From Syngnathus acus (Eukaryota > Chordata > Actinopteri > Syngnathiformes > Syngnathidae): DNA of 64,000 nt. Each line of letters opens with the position of its first letter. The first letter of the stretch is position 1. Under the pieces are notes generated by a model. It did no database searches, was not told the DNA's origin, and worked only from the letters and a program-made list of their open reading frames with translations. Location: assembly GCF_901709675.1 (NCBI RefSeq), contig NC_051093.1, forward strand, positions 1,320,553 through 1,384,552. The letters run 5' to 3'. Positions 1 to 30,615 of the stretch are shown piece after piece. Position numbers and translations under genes: made by a program.

Positions 1-793
1 CTCTGCACTGCTGGGGTCACGAATCGGCCAAGGCCTCGCACCACACAACATCCTTTAGTTAGCTAATCAGCGTTGCTACAGCCATAATCTCCCCTCCCTT
101 TAGTGTAGCAACGCCTTTTGTAGTAACCAGGGCAACCCAAAATAAAAAGAGGAGATAGCGGAAGAGGAGTCCAGAATTGGTGGACTGTAACTGGGCCTTC
201 TACGTAATTCTCCTCGCGAGCAAAAGGAATACTGGTTGTCTTCTCCTCTTCTTTCAGTGTATAAAATAATGTCTTATGGTACTTAGACCTGACACATTTG
301 CTTGTTGCTTTTGTCAAAGTTTTAGCAAAAATTATGAATATGTTTCATTTATTTGATGATTCAAAATATTCAAACTGAGGTTGTAACTGAATGTTTAAGT
401 TTGTGATTCCACTTAGCTTCACCTCCATGCCGCGCAGCATCCAAATCTATTACTCGAAGCACACTGCCACAATCACATGAGTGAGGACATTATTCCTGAT
501 GAAGGCAAAATGAAAATCCACTGACAGATGCTTTACTAACTTTGTAACAAGAATTTAGCATCATGTGTTAATCACTAACAGAGTGACAAGAGTTGAACTC
601 TGGATCACTTGCAGCCGTGAGTTTGAACTGAAAACATGTTGAAGAAGCTTAAAAAGAAGACATGAGCAGAAAATTGAGCTTGCGTGATATCAGATAGCAG
701 AGAGCGACGCACAGTAAATACTGTGGATAATGGTGAGCTCGGTAACAAGGTCATAGCAAGCGAGCAGCCAGGACACATTCTCACACAATGCTT
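1..793. other. Intergenic DNA downstream of dnaaf5
   Basis: No exon, RNA gene or recognisable transposon is visible. Short open frames occur on both strands but none resembles a known protein. In human the gene on this side of DNAAF5 is SUN1; nothing here resembles it, so the next gene must lie to the left of the window. The first bases are unique-looking DNA of ordinary composition. Confidence 0.5.
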
Positions 794-799
794 TTTATT
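794..799 (-). promoter_or_regulatory. dnaaf5: Polyadenylation signal of dnaaf5
   Basis: The minus strand reads AATAAA here, about 125 bases beyond the dnaaf5 stop codon. It implies a short 3' UTR ending near base 770-780. It is the nearest consensus hexamer after the stop. Confidence 0.7.
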
Positions 800-922
800 G
801 GACAATTATTGGCGGCGACAGTCCACGACCGATGAAGGCAAAGGCTCGTAAAACGGAACAAGGCGGGCCGAGGCCTCTCTGTTGTCCAATGATAAGAATG
901 CGTTCCATCAGCGAGCAGACCG

Positions 923-3900
923 TCAGTGAGGGGAACGGCTACCACCGTGCGCCTGAATGGCATCGATGTGCTGTAGCAGACGGTCGCAGTGGTGGCAAGT
1001 GCGGTGGTTGTCCCTGGCGGCTTCCACTTCCTTCTTGAGGAGCGCCGGAAGGACCAAGCTGCCCGTCTTCAGCACCTCTGCAAACAAGCGTGCGTCGTCA
1101 TTGCTATCGCCAGCGTGATGGCCGTGGCGTGGGATCCGTCCTTTCCGCTCCACCTTGAAATCAAAGCGAGCGGCGTGCTCACCGAGCACTTGGTCTTGCA
1201 CAGCGCCGTCGGGGTCATCCAGGTGCAAGAGGAGCTGCTGGAAGAGGAACTGCAGGTGTGACGCGCACAGTCCTGTGTCGTACTCTGCGCCCAGGCTGGA
1301 CAACCACAGGCCGAGTGCACGGAGGGCCTCGCCGCGCACATCCTCGCTGCTGTCGTCGAGACGCTTCAGCAGCTCTGTGTTGCGTGGCAGCGCCCGAGCA
1401 TAAGTGCGGGTAGAGTGTTGAAGGCAAAAAGCGCTCCTTCAACTCCTGAACACAATTGGAAGTGTGCCGGGCGGGACGTACCGGGGTAGATCTTGTTGAG
1501 GGCCTCCTGGCCCAGAGACGATCCCACCAGTCCGAGGACGGCGCACAGCGAGCGACAGGCCAGCAGCCGGCCCATCGGGGAGTCCTCGTCTAGAGACGAC
1601 AGCACCTGCGGGACCAGCTGCTCCTCTGCGCGCAGCAGCTGAACGCAACGGCCACCAAGAGCAACAATTTGGAAACAAACAAACTCACCTTGCAATGCGT
1701 GTGATGAAACGGTGAGAAAAAAACAAGTGAAGCTGTTGCACTGAGGCAGCGGAACAATCCAGCTGGCCCAATGGCAGCTCTGAGTGGGTTACACCCCTTC
1801 ATGCATCGGTCAGCACTTGTGAAATGACTCGGGCGCCATCATGAGTATGTGTGTGTGTACTTGTTGCGACGTGACGCCTCCTCCCTGCAGCAAGGCAAGT
1901 AGACAGCTGAGGGCAGCGGTCCGTAGGGCGCCGGCAGTACGGCCGGCTCGCCACACCAGGTTTGGAAGCAGCACCTCACACAGGAACTTCTCAGACTGAG
2001 CCCTGAAAAGTCTGCAATCAAGACGTTCAACAACATCATTTGGAACCTTTGCTTTTTTTGCTACAAAGATCCAATAAATGAATTCGGGGAGGGAGTACGT
2101 CTCTTGGAGAGCGTACGGATGCAGGTCGACACGGGCCAGGTGTGAGATGGCCAAAATGATCTGATGGTGGGACGCGAGCCGGCAGTTGTCCGCCTTGTCG
2201 CAATCCCGTTTTGGCCCCTCCCTTTTCTGTGTGTGCGTGCGCTGCCTAACGCACCCCTGAGAGTCCAGCGTGTTGCCTCCGTCCAGCAGCAACTTAGCGA
2301 GCATGGTGAAGACGTTCATCCTCATCTCTTGGTCTCTGTCTGGCTGGAGGCAGGTGTGAAGCAGCATCATCAACTGGCTCACAAACTCTCCCATAACTGG
2401 ACCTACGACACACAGACACACACGTTTGCACGGTTTTGCACACTCATTTGGGTATTTAGTCGGGCAGTGACTCAAGGTCAGTGAGACATTAGTGATGCAT
2501 GGGCCCTGAGGTCCTTGTGTCTATCCCACACGGACCAACAATCAAGACGCAGGCAAACTCGCCAACCACCCATGTTTGCATGTTTCTATTTTTAGCCACG
2601 TGCGGTCCCTGCTCGGCAGACGGCCGATGTCCCGATTGTGGCCCCAGAGATTTGCCTGGCGGGAACGTGTGAAGGGAGAGGCTGTGTAGCGGCGGCTGAC
2701 TTCGCACTTTGCTCATGGAGCAAAGACAAGCGGGCGGCTGAAACTTCTTTTCGCCGTCATTTTGGAGCGTATACTGTGCATTCAAGGAAGGCCAATCAAG
2801 CAGGACATCTCCTCATTCAAGCTGCCTGTCAGCAATTTGAAGAAGAGTTGAGGGCAGCACAGAAATAGCGGCGACGTTTGTCAACCGGTGCCTCTCCCTG
2901 CGCGGCGGGCACCTTGCTGGCGTCTCACCTGACTGCACCAGGACGATGTGCATTTGGAGTCGGTGCGGCGAATAAGCGGACCAGGTGTTGACAGACGCGG
3001 ACAGCCAGTCCAGCAGCTGGCCCATGTGTTGCCTGTAGAGCGCCGGCACCGAGCCCAGGCCCTGGACCTCACACAACCGCTGGACGCACTCCAGGGCCTG
3101 AGGAACACATAGAGAGAATCAAGTAACCTCTGACTAGTCAAGTTGACACTTGAGCATTCAATCAATTGAGGGGTAGGGGGGTGCATGAGATTCATCTCAC
3201 TTCAGAGTTCCCACGGTTGAGGAAAAAAAATGGCAGAAATTGGACTTCAACTGTTCCCATCTTTTCTCAAATAAACACAAAGGCTTACTTGTTTTCCATT
3301 CGTTTTGTTTTGTAATAAATTATTTGTTGTAATAAATACATTTCGATTTCATCACATGACCTCAAGCAGTCCGATGCGGCGTCCAGTCGAATAAACGCCT
3401 CGCTTCCGATAGGAATTTTTTTTTAAAAAATCTCACAGCTATATCTTTGTGTCAACGTGTTTTAATACATGAAGCGCATTTCCAGCAAGCGGTAGAGAAT
3501 TTGGAATTTGTAACATACAAGGCACAAGGTATCCTTCAGTTGCATACCTCTTCTGATGCACTAAAAATTAACACCCACCTCCCCCAGGAAAAAATAACCG
3601 GTCGTGCCACTAAATAGTTCAATCTACCATAGCCAGGCAGTGCCTAGAAAAAAATAAAGGCCTTCCCTCCCAAAAAAAAAAAAAACCCTGTCTGGAAGGA
3701 GCTAAAGTTGCCTCTCCTGAAGTGCTCGTCAATTGCTACCGTGCCAGCTCATGCCAGAATGCGAGACATTTCGTCCCATTCCCATGCCGGAAAGTGATTG
3801 AGAGTGCTTAACAATAGAAGATGTGCAAGAAGAATGGGAAAACAGTGTTGCAGCGTGTGCTCTGATCAGACCCATCCCATTCTTCTTGCACATCTTCTAT

Positions 3901-6900
3901 TGTTAAGCATCCGACACGACGAGCGCAAAAAACAAATGAGAAGAGAGACACAGGATGTGACAAATATCAAAGGGACGCAACTTCAACACATGAGTAAAAT
4001 TCATCTTGGAGCAAATGGGAGGAAGGAGTGCAAAGATGGACTTCAGGGCAGAGCAAGGGACTTGATCAGTCCCGCCATGGTCCCTCGGAGACCAGCGGTG
4101 TCAGACATGTTGATGGGAAAACTTGGCCCCTTTGCTGGGAAAGGGCTTCTGCTTTTCCCCCGGGCGGGGCGTGGGGGGGCGGGCCCGCCCACGCTTTGTT
4201 ATTCTTCCCAAGCTCTATGTTGCCGGCGTCTTCTTGACCATTTAAACAAGCGCGGCGATGTAAACGGGTGCCGCAGTGATTTCTGTGGCGGCCGACCGAA
4301 TGACCGACTCCGTTTGTCACACTTCCTGTCTGTTCGGGTGTCTCTCTCGAACAGGGGCGGGCGGGCGGGCGGACGTTTGTGCTCATGGGAGACTTTTACT
4401 CAAAGCGACTCAGTAATCGGTAGATACACAAGTTTTTCATTTTCATTAAGGTGACAGACCCAAAGTTGGTGCTGGTCGTTTTAACAGACTCTGCAATCAA
4501 TTTCACTTTACGTTAAGCTTGGCAGTCAATGACACTGTCTTGAAGCCTTTTTTTTTTTTTTGTTTGGTTTTCCATCACTTAGATTTTGAATTTAGCACTG
4601 ATTTCGCAATTTGCTGACCCACGAATCCTTATTTGGCACATCTGCTCTCACGGTGACGCACACCTGCTCAGAATGACATCTGTTTTTTGTCCACCCCCGC
4701 CCCCCCCCGCTCTTTCTCCGCCTTTCACCGAGACTGGATTTCAAAGTTCTCTTCTAGAAGGTGCAATTTAAGCGCCCCTCAGCTAAGTGGGTAATGATAG
4801 CGTTTGGCGTGGCCGCATTCCTCAAATGGCTGCCTGGCATCCTGTGGAGTCAAAGCGCGGTGACATTTTCTCACCTTCTGGCTGAGGCCAGGCTCAGCAG
4901 AGAGGCTCTGGACAGTGACCAGCACCTGCAGCAGCTGCAGGCTGATCGGGCGGCAGTCGGACCCACACTGGTGCAGCAGCGTGTCCACGCAGGCCAGCAA
5001 TTGCTCCACGTAGGCAATCTGGACAAAGGAGTCCGGGAGATGCAAATCACTGTCTTGAGCTTTTGCATTCCATGTCTTTATTGGCAAACATTGATTCCAC
5101 GCCAGTTTTTATGCAAGATATTTTCATGGACCGTTATGGAGTAGATTATCCTACTCAGGTAGAAAATCCCAAGAACGGTGCCAATGGTCAAATGTTGCGG
5201 ATGATCATTAGAAATTAGAAATACATTTGAGGCAATTTCAATTACACCAGCACACCACTTGGGAACACGGCCCCAAAAGCTGCTCAGATTGCTATGGTGA
5301 CGGGAAAATAAACAGCCTCACACTCAGGTTCCCGCTTTCCTGCGTGCAGGGCAGCGTTGCAGGAGGAGGACATCCCTGCCCCACGAACCTTGCTCAAATG
5401 AGAAAAATTGAGACATGTGGGGCAACCTTTCCCATTTTTCAGATGTTTTTCTTTCTATGAAAGAGCCTTTGTGTTGCTTGCCCCCCCGCCCCCCAGACCT
5501 ACATGAAGAATGCGGGTGATTGGCGTCAGAGAGCACTTGCCAGCTATTCCTGCAGATCCTTCCAGATCATGTTCCTGTACACCACTTTGGCATGCCCAAA
5601 ATCTGGCCTTTCAACTTTTGTGCAGGATCTTGTCAGACTGTGGCCTCTCCTTTTTCCAGCAGTTGTGTGCGTTATTTGAAGACAAGCAACCAATGCATCC
5701 TTATTTGTCTTTTTTTTTCTCCCTTCTGGTTGTGAGCACAAACACGACGATCACAGACGTGCAGCATTTGCTTTGACAAATGACATGGTCATCCGCTTTT
5801 GCCAGCTCATCTGTTTGTTTGGTTTCAGATTTCCTCAACAGCGCACCCGCTGAACTGGCCGCGCATAGAGGCGCTATTGAAGGCCGCCGCGCCTTTGCCG
5901 ACCAAGCGTCTTATCACAAAGCATATTTGCACTGGTAGGAAGGAGTGAGTCGGGGGAAGAAATCCAGTGCCCAAAATAAGCGTCAGCAGCGGCTGCGGAC
6001 AACGATCTTCTATGACACCGCCAAAATCAGCAAATGGGAAACAGCCTCTATGCGAAGAGCCTGTGCAGCGGGTTAGCAAGGTGGACAATCAAACGCTTGT
6101 TACGGGTGTGCGCTCGAGCCAATTGAGTTGAAGTGGATCTGGTGCCGAGCGCTCCCACCTGTTGATATTCCTGGCAGACGTCAGGTTGGGCCAGCGTGTC
6201 GGCGATCCGCCGGAGGTGCGGTCCCAGGAGAGTTTTGGGGCATCCTCCCAGCATGCCGCACAGCACCATGAGGGCGGACCATGGATGCAAAGAAGCGGGG
6301 GCATCGACGTGATCCAGGAGCAGCTTGAGGAAGACCTCGGGTGAGACGAAGGCACCCAACACTTTAGCGGCGGCCAGGCACTAGCGGGGAGAGCGACAGG
6401 AAGTCAACGGGTGGCAAATGCGTTACCACCACATGGCGAGCCCCTCCCCCACACCGGTTCAAATGCTGCTTTTTCTGATCAAATGAGATCTTTTTTGCCA
6501 TCTTACTGTCTGGGAGATTGAAATTGGGAGATTGTTTTTGACGACTATTATAAAGACGGGGCAAGATGTGTGTCCGACTCACATTGTGGACCACGTCCCT
6601 CTCAGAGTCGGCGCAGGCCCGGTAGAGGAGGACCAAGAGAGACTGGAGGTGCTGCGTGCTGTGCTCCTCGGCGTGGAGCAGCAGCACCGACAGCAGTCGC
6701 GAGGTTCGGACCCGGGTGGCGACCAGCCAATCGCTCAGGTCGTGGCCGATGGCCGGCACCAGTCTGTACAGGTTCCTCGCCACCAGTTCTCTGCAGCCCA
6801 GACCTGGACGCTCCACTGGTAGGAGAGAGAGAGAAAGCACACACGTCCTCTTTCTGAACTCTGCCAAGCAACAGGCGACATGACGCAAGTCTAGAAAGAC

Positions 6901-8837
6901 AGCAGCACCAGTCACCACTGAGGGATACTCGTTCAGAAATACAACAGCCCCTAAAATAATGTGGCCAAACGGATCGCTTTTTGATATGCCGATTTGGCAG
7001 AATTGACTCGCAGCAGTGGGAAAAAGGGCAGCAAAGTGCTGCCACTAAAGGCACTTTTAAAATCCTGCCACTCTGCACTCCTCCGTTATCCAACGACCCC
7101 TTTTCTACTTGGCCCTCAGTGTTCGAGTGTGACCCCCGCACTTGGAGGCCCTTCCAATATGAGGATGGCAAGAAAGAAAAAGACATGTCCTGCCCGCCCC
7201 CCTTCGATGCGGGGAGGCTGACCTCCCAGTGGGTAAAATTGCGGTGGGGTGAGCAGAAAGTCCATCTTGTCTTTGAGGTCGTCCTCGTTCTCCTTCTCCC
7301 ACTGAGCGCCGACCCGCTGCCATAAATCAGCCGACAAAAGTCTGCAGAAAAAGTCCGGGCTTATTACAGAGGCCTGCGACGACAGCTTTTCTCCATGAAT
7401 CCATTTCACCGGGAAAATGTTACAGTTGTAGCACAGTCACACTGCAATAATTGGAGTTCAAAGTGAAACACACGCAACTCACGCTGATTTAGGATCCATT
7501 TGTAAAACATTAACTAAAGCGTCAAAACAGACACGAGTGCCCGATTGCCTGACACAAGGCCGGTAACCTACCTTATTTCGGGAATCTCATCCGTAAGACC
7601 GCTCAGCAGGAGAGGAATGAGTTTGTGGAAGTAGGAGTACCTGTCCATTAATTTGAGCAGCCAATCGCCGACCACCAAAGTTACTGCTTTCCTCACCTGC
7701 ACCAAGGGGAAAAAGCTCAATCGGGTTCATGTAGTAGCAAAGAGAGTAAACAAAAATAGCCCACAACCTGCGGCGAGTCATCAAACAGCCTCTGCGCCAG
7801 GTGAGACAAGACGTTGTCCACGTTTTTCCCAGTGCCATGCTGAACGACCGCCCCGGTAGCCTCGATGACAGACACCCGCACCTTGGAGTGCTGATGAGCG
7901 ATCGTCTGCATGAGCGGCATCACTAGACTCTCAGCCTGCATGTGGAAATGCTCTGCGGAGGCCAACATGGACGCAACCGGTTAAGGCTTTCTCTTAACAA
8001 GGAGACACAATAAGGAAAATGGTTTAAAAATCTTTATCTTGCACATTGGAATGGGGGCAAACGGGGAGGCAGGCGGTTGAAGACGTATCTTCCCAGTCTG
8101 GGTGATTATCGTCCACTGATTTCGGCATTTGATCAAAACCTGCATTTATAACACTGATGACAGCATCAGTGAAGCTAGATGCATCGGCTCATCATTTTGC
8201 ATTTGACCTTTCTCGAAACGTCGCTCACTCGCTCGCTGCCAAACAACCGCTAATTTTTGTAAGTTGTAGCATTAGCTCATTAGCCAAAGTTGGACTAACC
8301 TGGCACACACTTGGCAAAGTTAACGGTGCATCTGCAGCTTTCCCTTTTGACATCGGGAAAAGGGTCGACCAGTGTTCTCCGCAATATGTCGATCATTTCG
8401 TTCAGATAAGGCGCCAGCTGCTTTCCACACACGTCCACCGTCAGAGTCAACATCTCCACAGCGGACAAGCGCAGCTCCTCCGCCGGCTCCAGGGTCTCCT
8501 TCTCCCCGAACCGCTGCGCCAAGCAAGGCATGAGATAAGGCAACGACTCTTGCGGTTCGGGGACGCAGCGAATAAAGTCGCTTATGAGCAAAATGGCGAT
8601 TTCTCTACATCTTTCCATCGGATCGGACAGACACTTGAGGAGAGGCTTGAGGAGGGCTGAGAAAAGCTCCTGGAAGACGACGCCCGACAGCTTTTTGTCC
8701 ACCGTCTCTCTCTTGATGGACTCCAGGGCTCTCTTCCTCGTCGACTTGTTGTCTTCGCCGAGACAGTTTAAATGCCGGGTGAGTCCTCGCAAAACTTCCG
8801 CAGAAACGTGCTCGTCATTTGAAGCCGTGGCCGCCAT
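923..8837 (-). CDS. dnaaf5: Dynein axonemal assembly factor 5 (HEATR2), complete
   Basis: Cytoplasmic HEAT-repeat protein needed to preassemble outer and inner dynein arms before transport into motile cilia; human mutations cause primary ciliary dyskinesia. I joined 13 exons on the minus strand: 8837-8300, 7952-7768, 7696-7572, 7341-7223, 6815-6583, 6380-6159, 5018-4875, 3097-2929, 2402-2255, 2002-1861, 1638-1482, 1374-1183 and 1077-923. The phases agree at every junction and give 842 codons plus TGA (human 855). The start is the ATG at 8837 in a good context (AAGATGG); the frame runs slightly further upstream without another ATG. Segments that match the family include [17 protein letters not shown]-like [20 protein letters not shown] and [13 protein letters not shown]. 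The protein is alpha-helical HEAT repeat throughout, with no signal peptide or membrane segment. Donor 4 (GTCAGC, 7222-7217) is non-consensus but is fixed by phase and homology. It lies head-to-head with prkar1b, as in human. Confidence 0.96.
3805..3909. repeat. Perfect inverted repeat (34-bp arms, 37-bp loop) in dnaaf5 intron
   Basis: Bases 3805-3838 are exactly the reverse complement of 3876-3909, with loop 3839-3875. It lies inside the dnaaf5 intron between exons 5018-4875 and 3097-2929. A transcript of either strand would fold into a long perfect hairpin. No terminal inverted-repeat transposon signature was recognised, so it looks like a local inverted duplication. Confidence 0.9.
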
Positions 8838-9300
8838 CTTAGCTGTGGTCGTTATGACAACCAAACAAACGGCCGCTTCCTGCTTTGTCCATCACCACTT
8901 CAAAACTGCAAAACTTTATTCAGAAACGCCAAATGTTCGAACAGTGTTCCGTACAACAACCCTAATAATTACAATGACAGACCCAATCCATACAAAACCA
9001 CGCCAAAACTAGTACACCCGACAAAATTGTAGAGAAAGGGAAAGAATAATCGAATCCACTACCCAGAAATGCATTAAAAACTTTTCTTCAAACATTTATT
9101 CAGCTATAGTTTTCATTTAACTTTATACATTTGAATTTCATCATTATTTAATTAGTTTTGTATATTTCTATTTTCAAGTGCAGCGGTATTGGACAATCTG
9201 TGCATAATCGCAATCTTCTATTTTACTAAGTATTTTTCACGTGGTACTTCCTCTAAAAAGTGAGAACCCACTGTTCTAATTAAGGGAACGTGGGACGTTC
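8838..9300. promoter_or_regulatory. Head-to-head intergenic region, probable promoters of dnaaf5 and prkar1b
   Basis: Inferred from gene layout: dnaaf5 starts leftwards at 8837, and the GC-rich presumed first exon of prkar1b begins rightwards near 9300. The 8838-8900 part would be the dnaaf5 5' UTR. The middle (9060-9250) is AT-rich with no clear TATA box for either gene. No transcription start can be fixed from sequence alone. Confidence 0.4.
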
Positions 9301-9304
9301 CCTT

Positions 9305-9550
9305 TAAACAGGCCGAGAGGCTCGAGATCGCCCTTGCGACAGAGACGTTAGGGTTGACGTCATCGGCATTGACGCAGAGCGCATCAGAAGGAGGAGAACC
9401 GGCAGCAGCATCAGCAGCGGCGGCGGCGGCGGCGGCAGCAGCAGCAGCATCCGAGCATCCGAGCTCGAACAGCAGCAGTGGTACCCCGCCAGCCGCCCGA
9501 CCCGCCTTTTATCATTCGAGTATCCTTCCCCTGGATTTAGCGGTAGGAAC
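9305..9550 (+). other. prkar1b: Probable 5' noncoding exon of prkar1b
   Basis: A CpG- and GC-rich block with a CAG/CGG run, followed by a plausible donor (AGCG then GTAGGA near 9541). The coding exon has a good acceptor ending at 10246, fourteen bases before the ATG, which requires an upstream noncoding exon. This block is the best candidate; exact limits are inferred. Confidence 0.4.
9401..9450 (+). repeat. CAG/CGG triplet repeat
   Basis: Mixed (CAG)n and (CGG)n triplets in the presumed 5' UTR exon of prkar1b, interrupted by CAT triplets. Such runs are length-variable and would be highly structured in RNA. Confidence 0.7.
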
Positions 9551-10260
9551 ATGCAGCGAGTGGTGACGTACGTCACTGTGCGCATTGTGTGTGTGCGTGT
9601 ATGTGTGTGTGTGCGCGCGCGCATACACGCACGTAGAACGAAAGGCTCAGCCTCTTTTTTGTTTTATTTTTTTGGTTGGGGGTAGCGCTAGCCCGCAGTC
9701 ATTTGCAGCAACATCAGCCTGCGTCATTATGCAGAATTGGACTACGTATGTGTGATTTCTTTCTTCTGATCCTCGCGTGAGCATTCACCTGCCCTGGCTT
9801 AGCATGCTGCTACACCGTGCCACGCAATTTAGTATTTATTTTGAAATTTATGATTAAGCTTCTGCACATACATGAACCAGTATCATGTGCAGCAACGTTA
9901 GCAGAAAGCTCATTTCCATTAGTCGTGCATGCAGTGCATAAAATAAAGAAACACACAGCATAAGACTTGGGGCACACAGCAACTAGCGACGCAGGCTCAA
10001 AAGACATAATGTAGAGAAATAGAAGACTACTGGGCTTCAGCACATCCATTGATTGCTTTTAAGTGCAGCTTTGCTAAACGGAGGGGCTATTGAATAGCTT
10101 TCGTTGAAAACACCAGAAAAGGGGGCAAATTCTATTTTGGTGTCCACTCCAGCTTGGCAGTTGTGTCGTATCCCCCGGCTGTTTCCATTCGGCTAGCTTT
10201 CTTTCCCCTCCCCTCCTCTCACGGTCCACCCTGTTTTCTACCACAGAGATAAAAGTTAAG

Positions 10261-28968
<18,708 letters not shown>

Positions 28969-30592
28969 CGCCTATCCAAAAATTCACAGAGGGGCCACTC
29001 GCCAGGGGCCCACAAGCTGGCTTCTACGTGTCCAATGACAGGGTGCTTGTTTCTTGTGCTTTTTCTCTCTCTCTTTTTTGTTGCTCACGTGCTTGCTGTC
29101 ATGCACCTTTAAAATGGCTCGCTTAAAAACTGGACCGAAAATTTGAGCAGAGAAAACAATTGTGCAGGAAATGGGATGTTCAATGCAAAACAAACAATCG
29201 TTCGGTCCAATTTTTAACCCAAATTGGGTTGTTGTGACCCAAAAGTTTTAAGGGTGTGTGTCATGCCCCCCCCCCCCCCCCCCCCAAAAAAAGTTTGCAT
29301 TGCATCTTGTGCAGTGTGGGGGCGGCTCTGTGTGATGCACGTGTCTCCATTTGGCACTTCTGACGTATATGAAATGGGGTCATTGTGCAAGATGGGGAAA
29401 ATGTCTATGCGCGACCGGCTTACGTGAGTTCACATTTTGTTGCTTGCCCCTTTGACTGTCGTTCTGAATTGGTTTTTGGTTTCTACTTTGAGGTGGCGGT
29501 CATGATAACGTGATTATTTAACTGAGCTGTTATTGTCTGACGATTTGATTTGCATGTGAATAGCAGAAATATCCTTGGAAAAAAAACATTCAATATAAAA
29601 CGCAGATCAACGGATATGGAAAAGTCTACACAGCTCTGTTCAAATACATGCTTTTTTTGTCATTAAAGTCATCAAAAATACCAACATGAATCATTTTTTT
29701 AAAAAAAAATACAAATAATGTGACATAACTTGAAAAAAAACAACAACAAACAGATATATTTGGGAAAATGGTGTGTGGAGGGAAAAGCGGGTTTCCACAA
29801 GTGTGTCGCCGTGTTCAGAATGATCCAATCACGTTCAAACTCATGTGAAATGGGACTCAGCACACAACAGCCAATGTATTGTTACTATTAGGATGAGTTG
29901 CACTCTACTACTTGGTTACTGTTCTGTTTTTTAACTGACCGTAGTTACTTGGCAGCATTTATCGGTTTCTTTTTTTTTCCGGTCGGTAGTCAAGCAACTG
30001 CTGCCAAGTACACAACGACGACTCAAAAGAGTAACAACGGAACCGTGACTGTTCCATTGTCGCATTGGGCAAAGTCACTCAAACTGAGCATATGGCTTTC
30101 CTCACAATGAACCGATCCCATTGCAAGTCACGTTAAATGGGAGTCAGCACAAACCTGCCGCCATGTGAAGTGCCTCTAATCAATACCAGATAAAGTTCAG
30201 CCGTTCAAGTTTTTGTTTGAAGCAGATGCCTGCCTGTCGAGTGTGTGAAGCTTAGTCGAGTGATGAATGGTAGAAAAAGTTTGGAAAAAAGTATGGTCTG
30301 ATTATTTTTGTACCATAAAAGCCTGACATTTGAACTGGAGTGTGTAGACTTTTGATACCCACTGTAAATGCACGCAGAGATCGTCTCAGGATTTTTGAAA
30401 AGCTTGTTATCGTTCTTTTTGGCTGAAAGCTTTTCCACCATTTTGCTAGCGTACCCGTAGAGTGAACGCAGCAGTTTTACAACACACCTTTGCTGGAAAC
30501 CATGTTCAAAGGAAGAATTGCAACTAATATTGACACTGATGCAATGTTGTAAAATGTATCTGTTTCTTTCAACAATCAAAAAATCTTGAGAA

Positions 30593-30598
30593 AATAAA
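30593..30598 (+). promoter_or_regulatory. prkar1b: Polyadenylation signal of prkar1b
   Basis: AATAAA followed within 25 bases by a GT-rich stretch (GCGGTGTCATTTGTTTTC), about 1.6 kb after the stop codon. A weaker ATTAAA near 29662 could serve a shorter transcript. Confidence 0.6.
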
Positions 30599-30615
30599 GA
30601 TCAAATCTCCCCAGA

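Noticed and set aside
9304-9624. Open frames with poly-Ala or poly-Leu runs near the prkar1b first exon
   Set aside because: They come from the CAG/CGG repeat and flanking GT run; no family match and no splice context.
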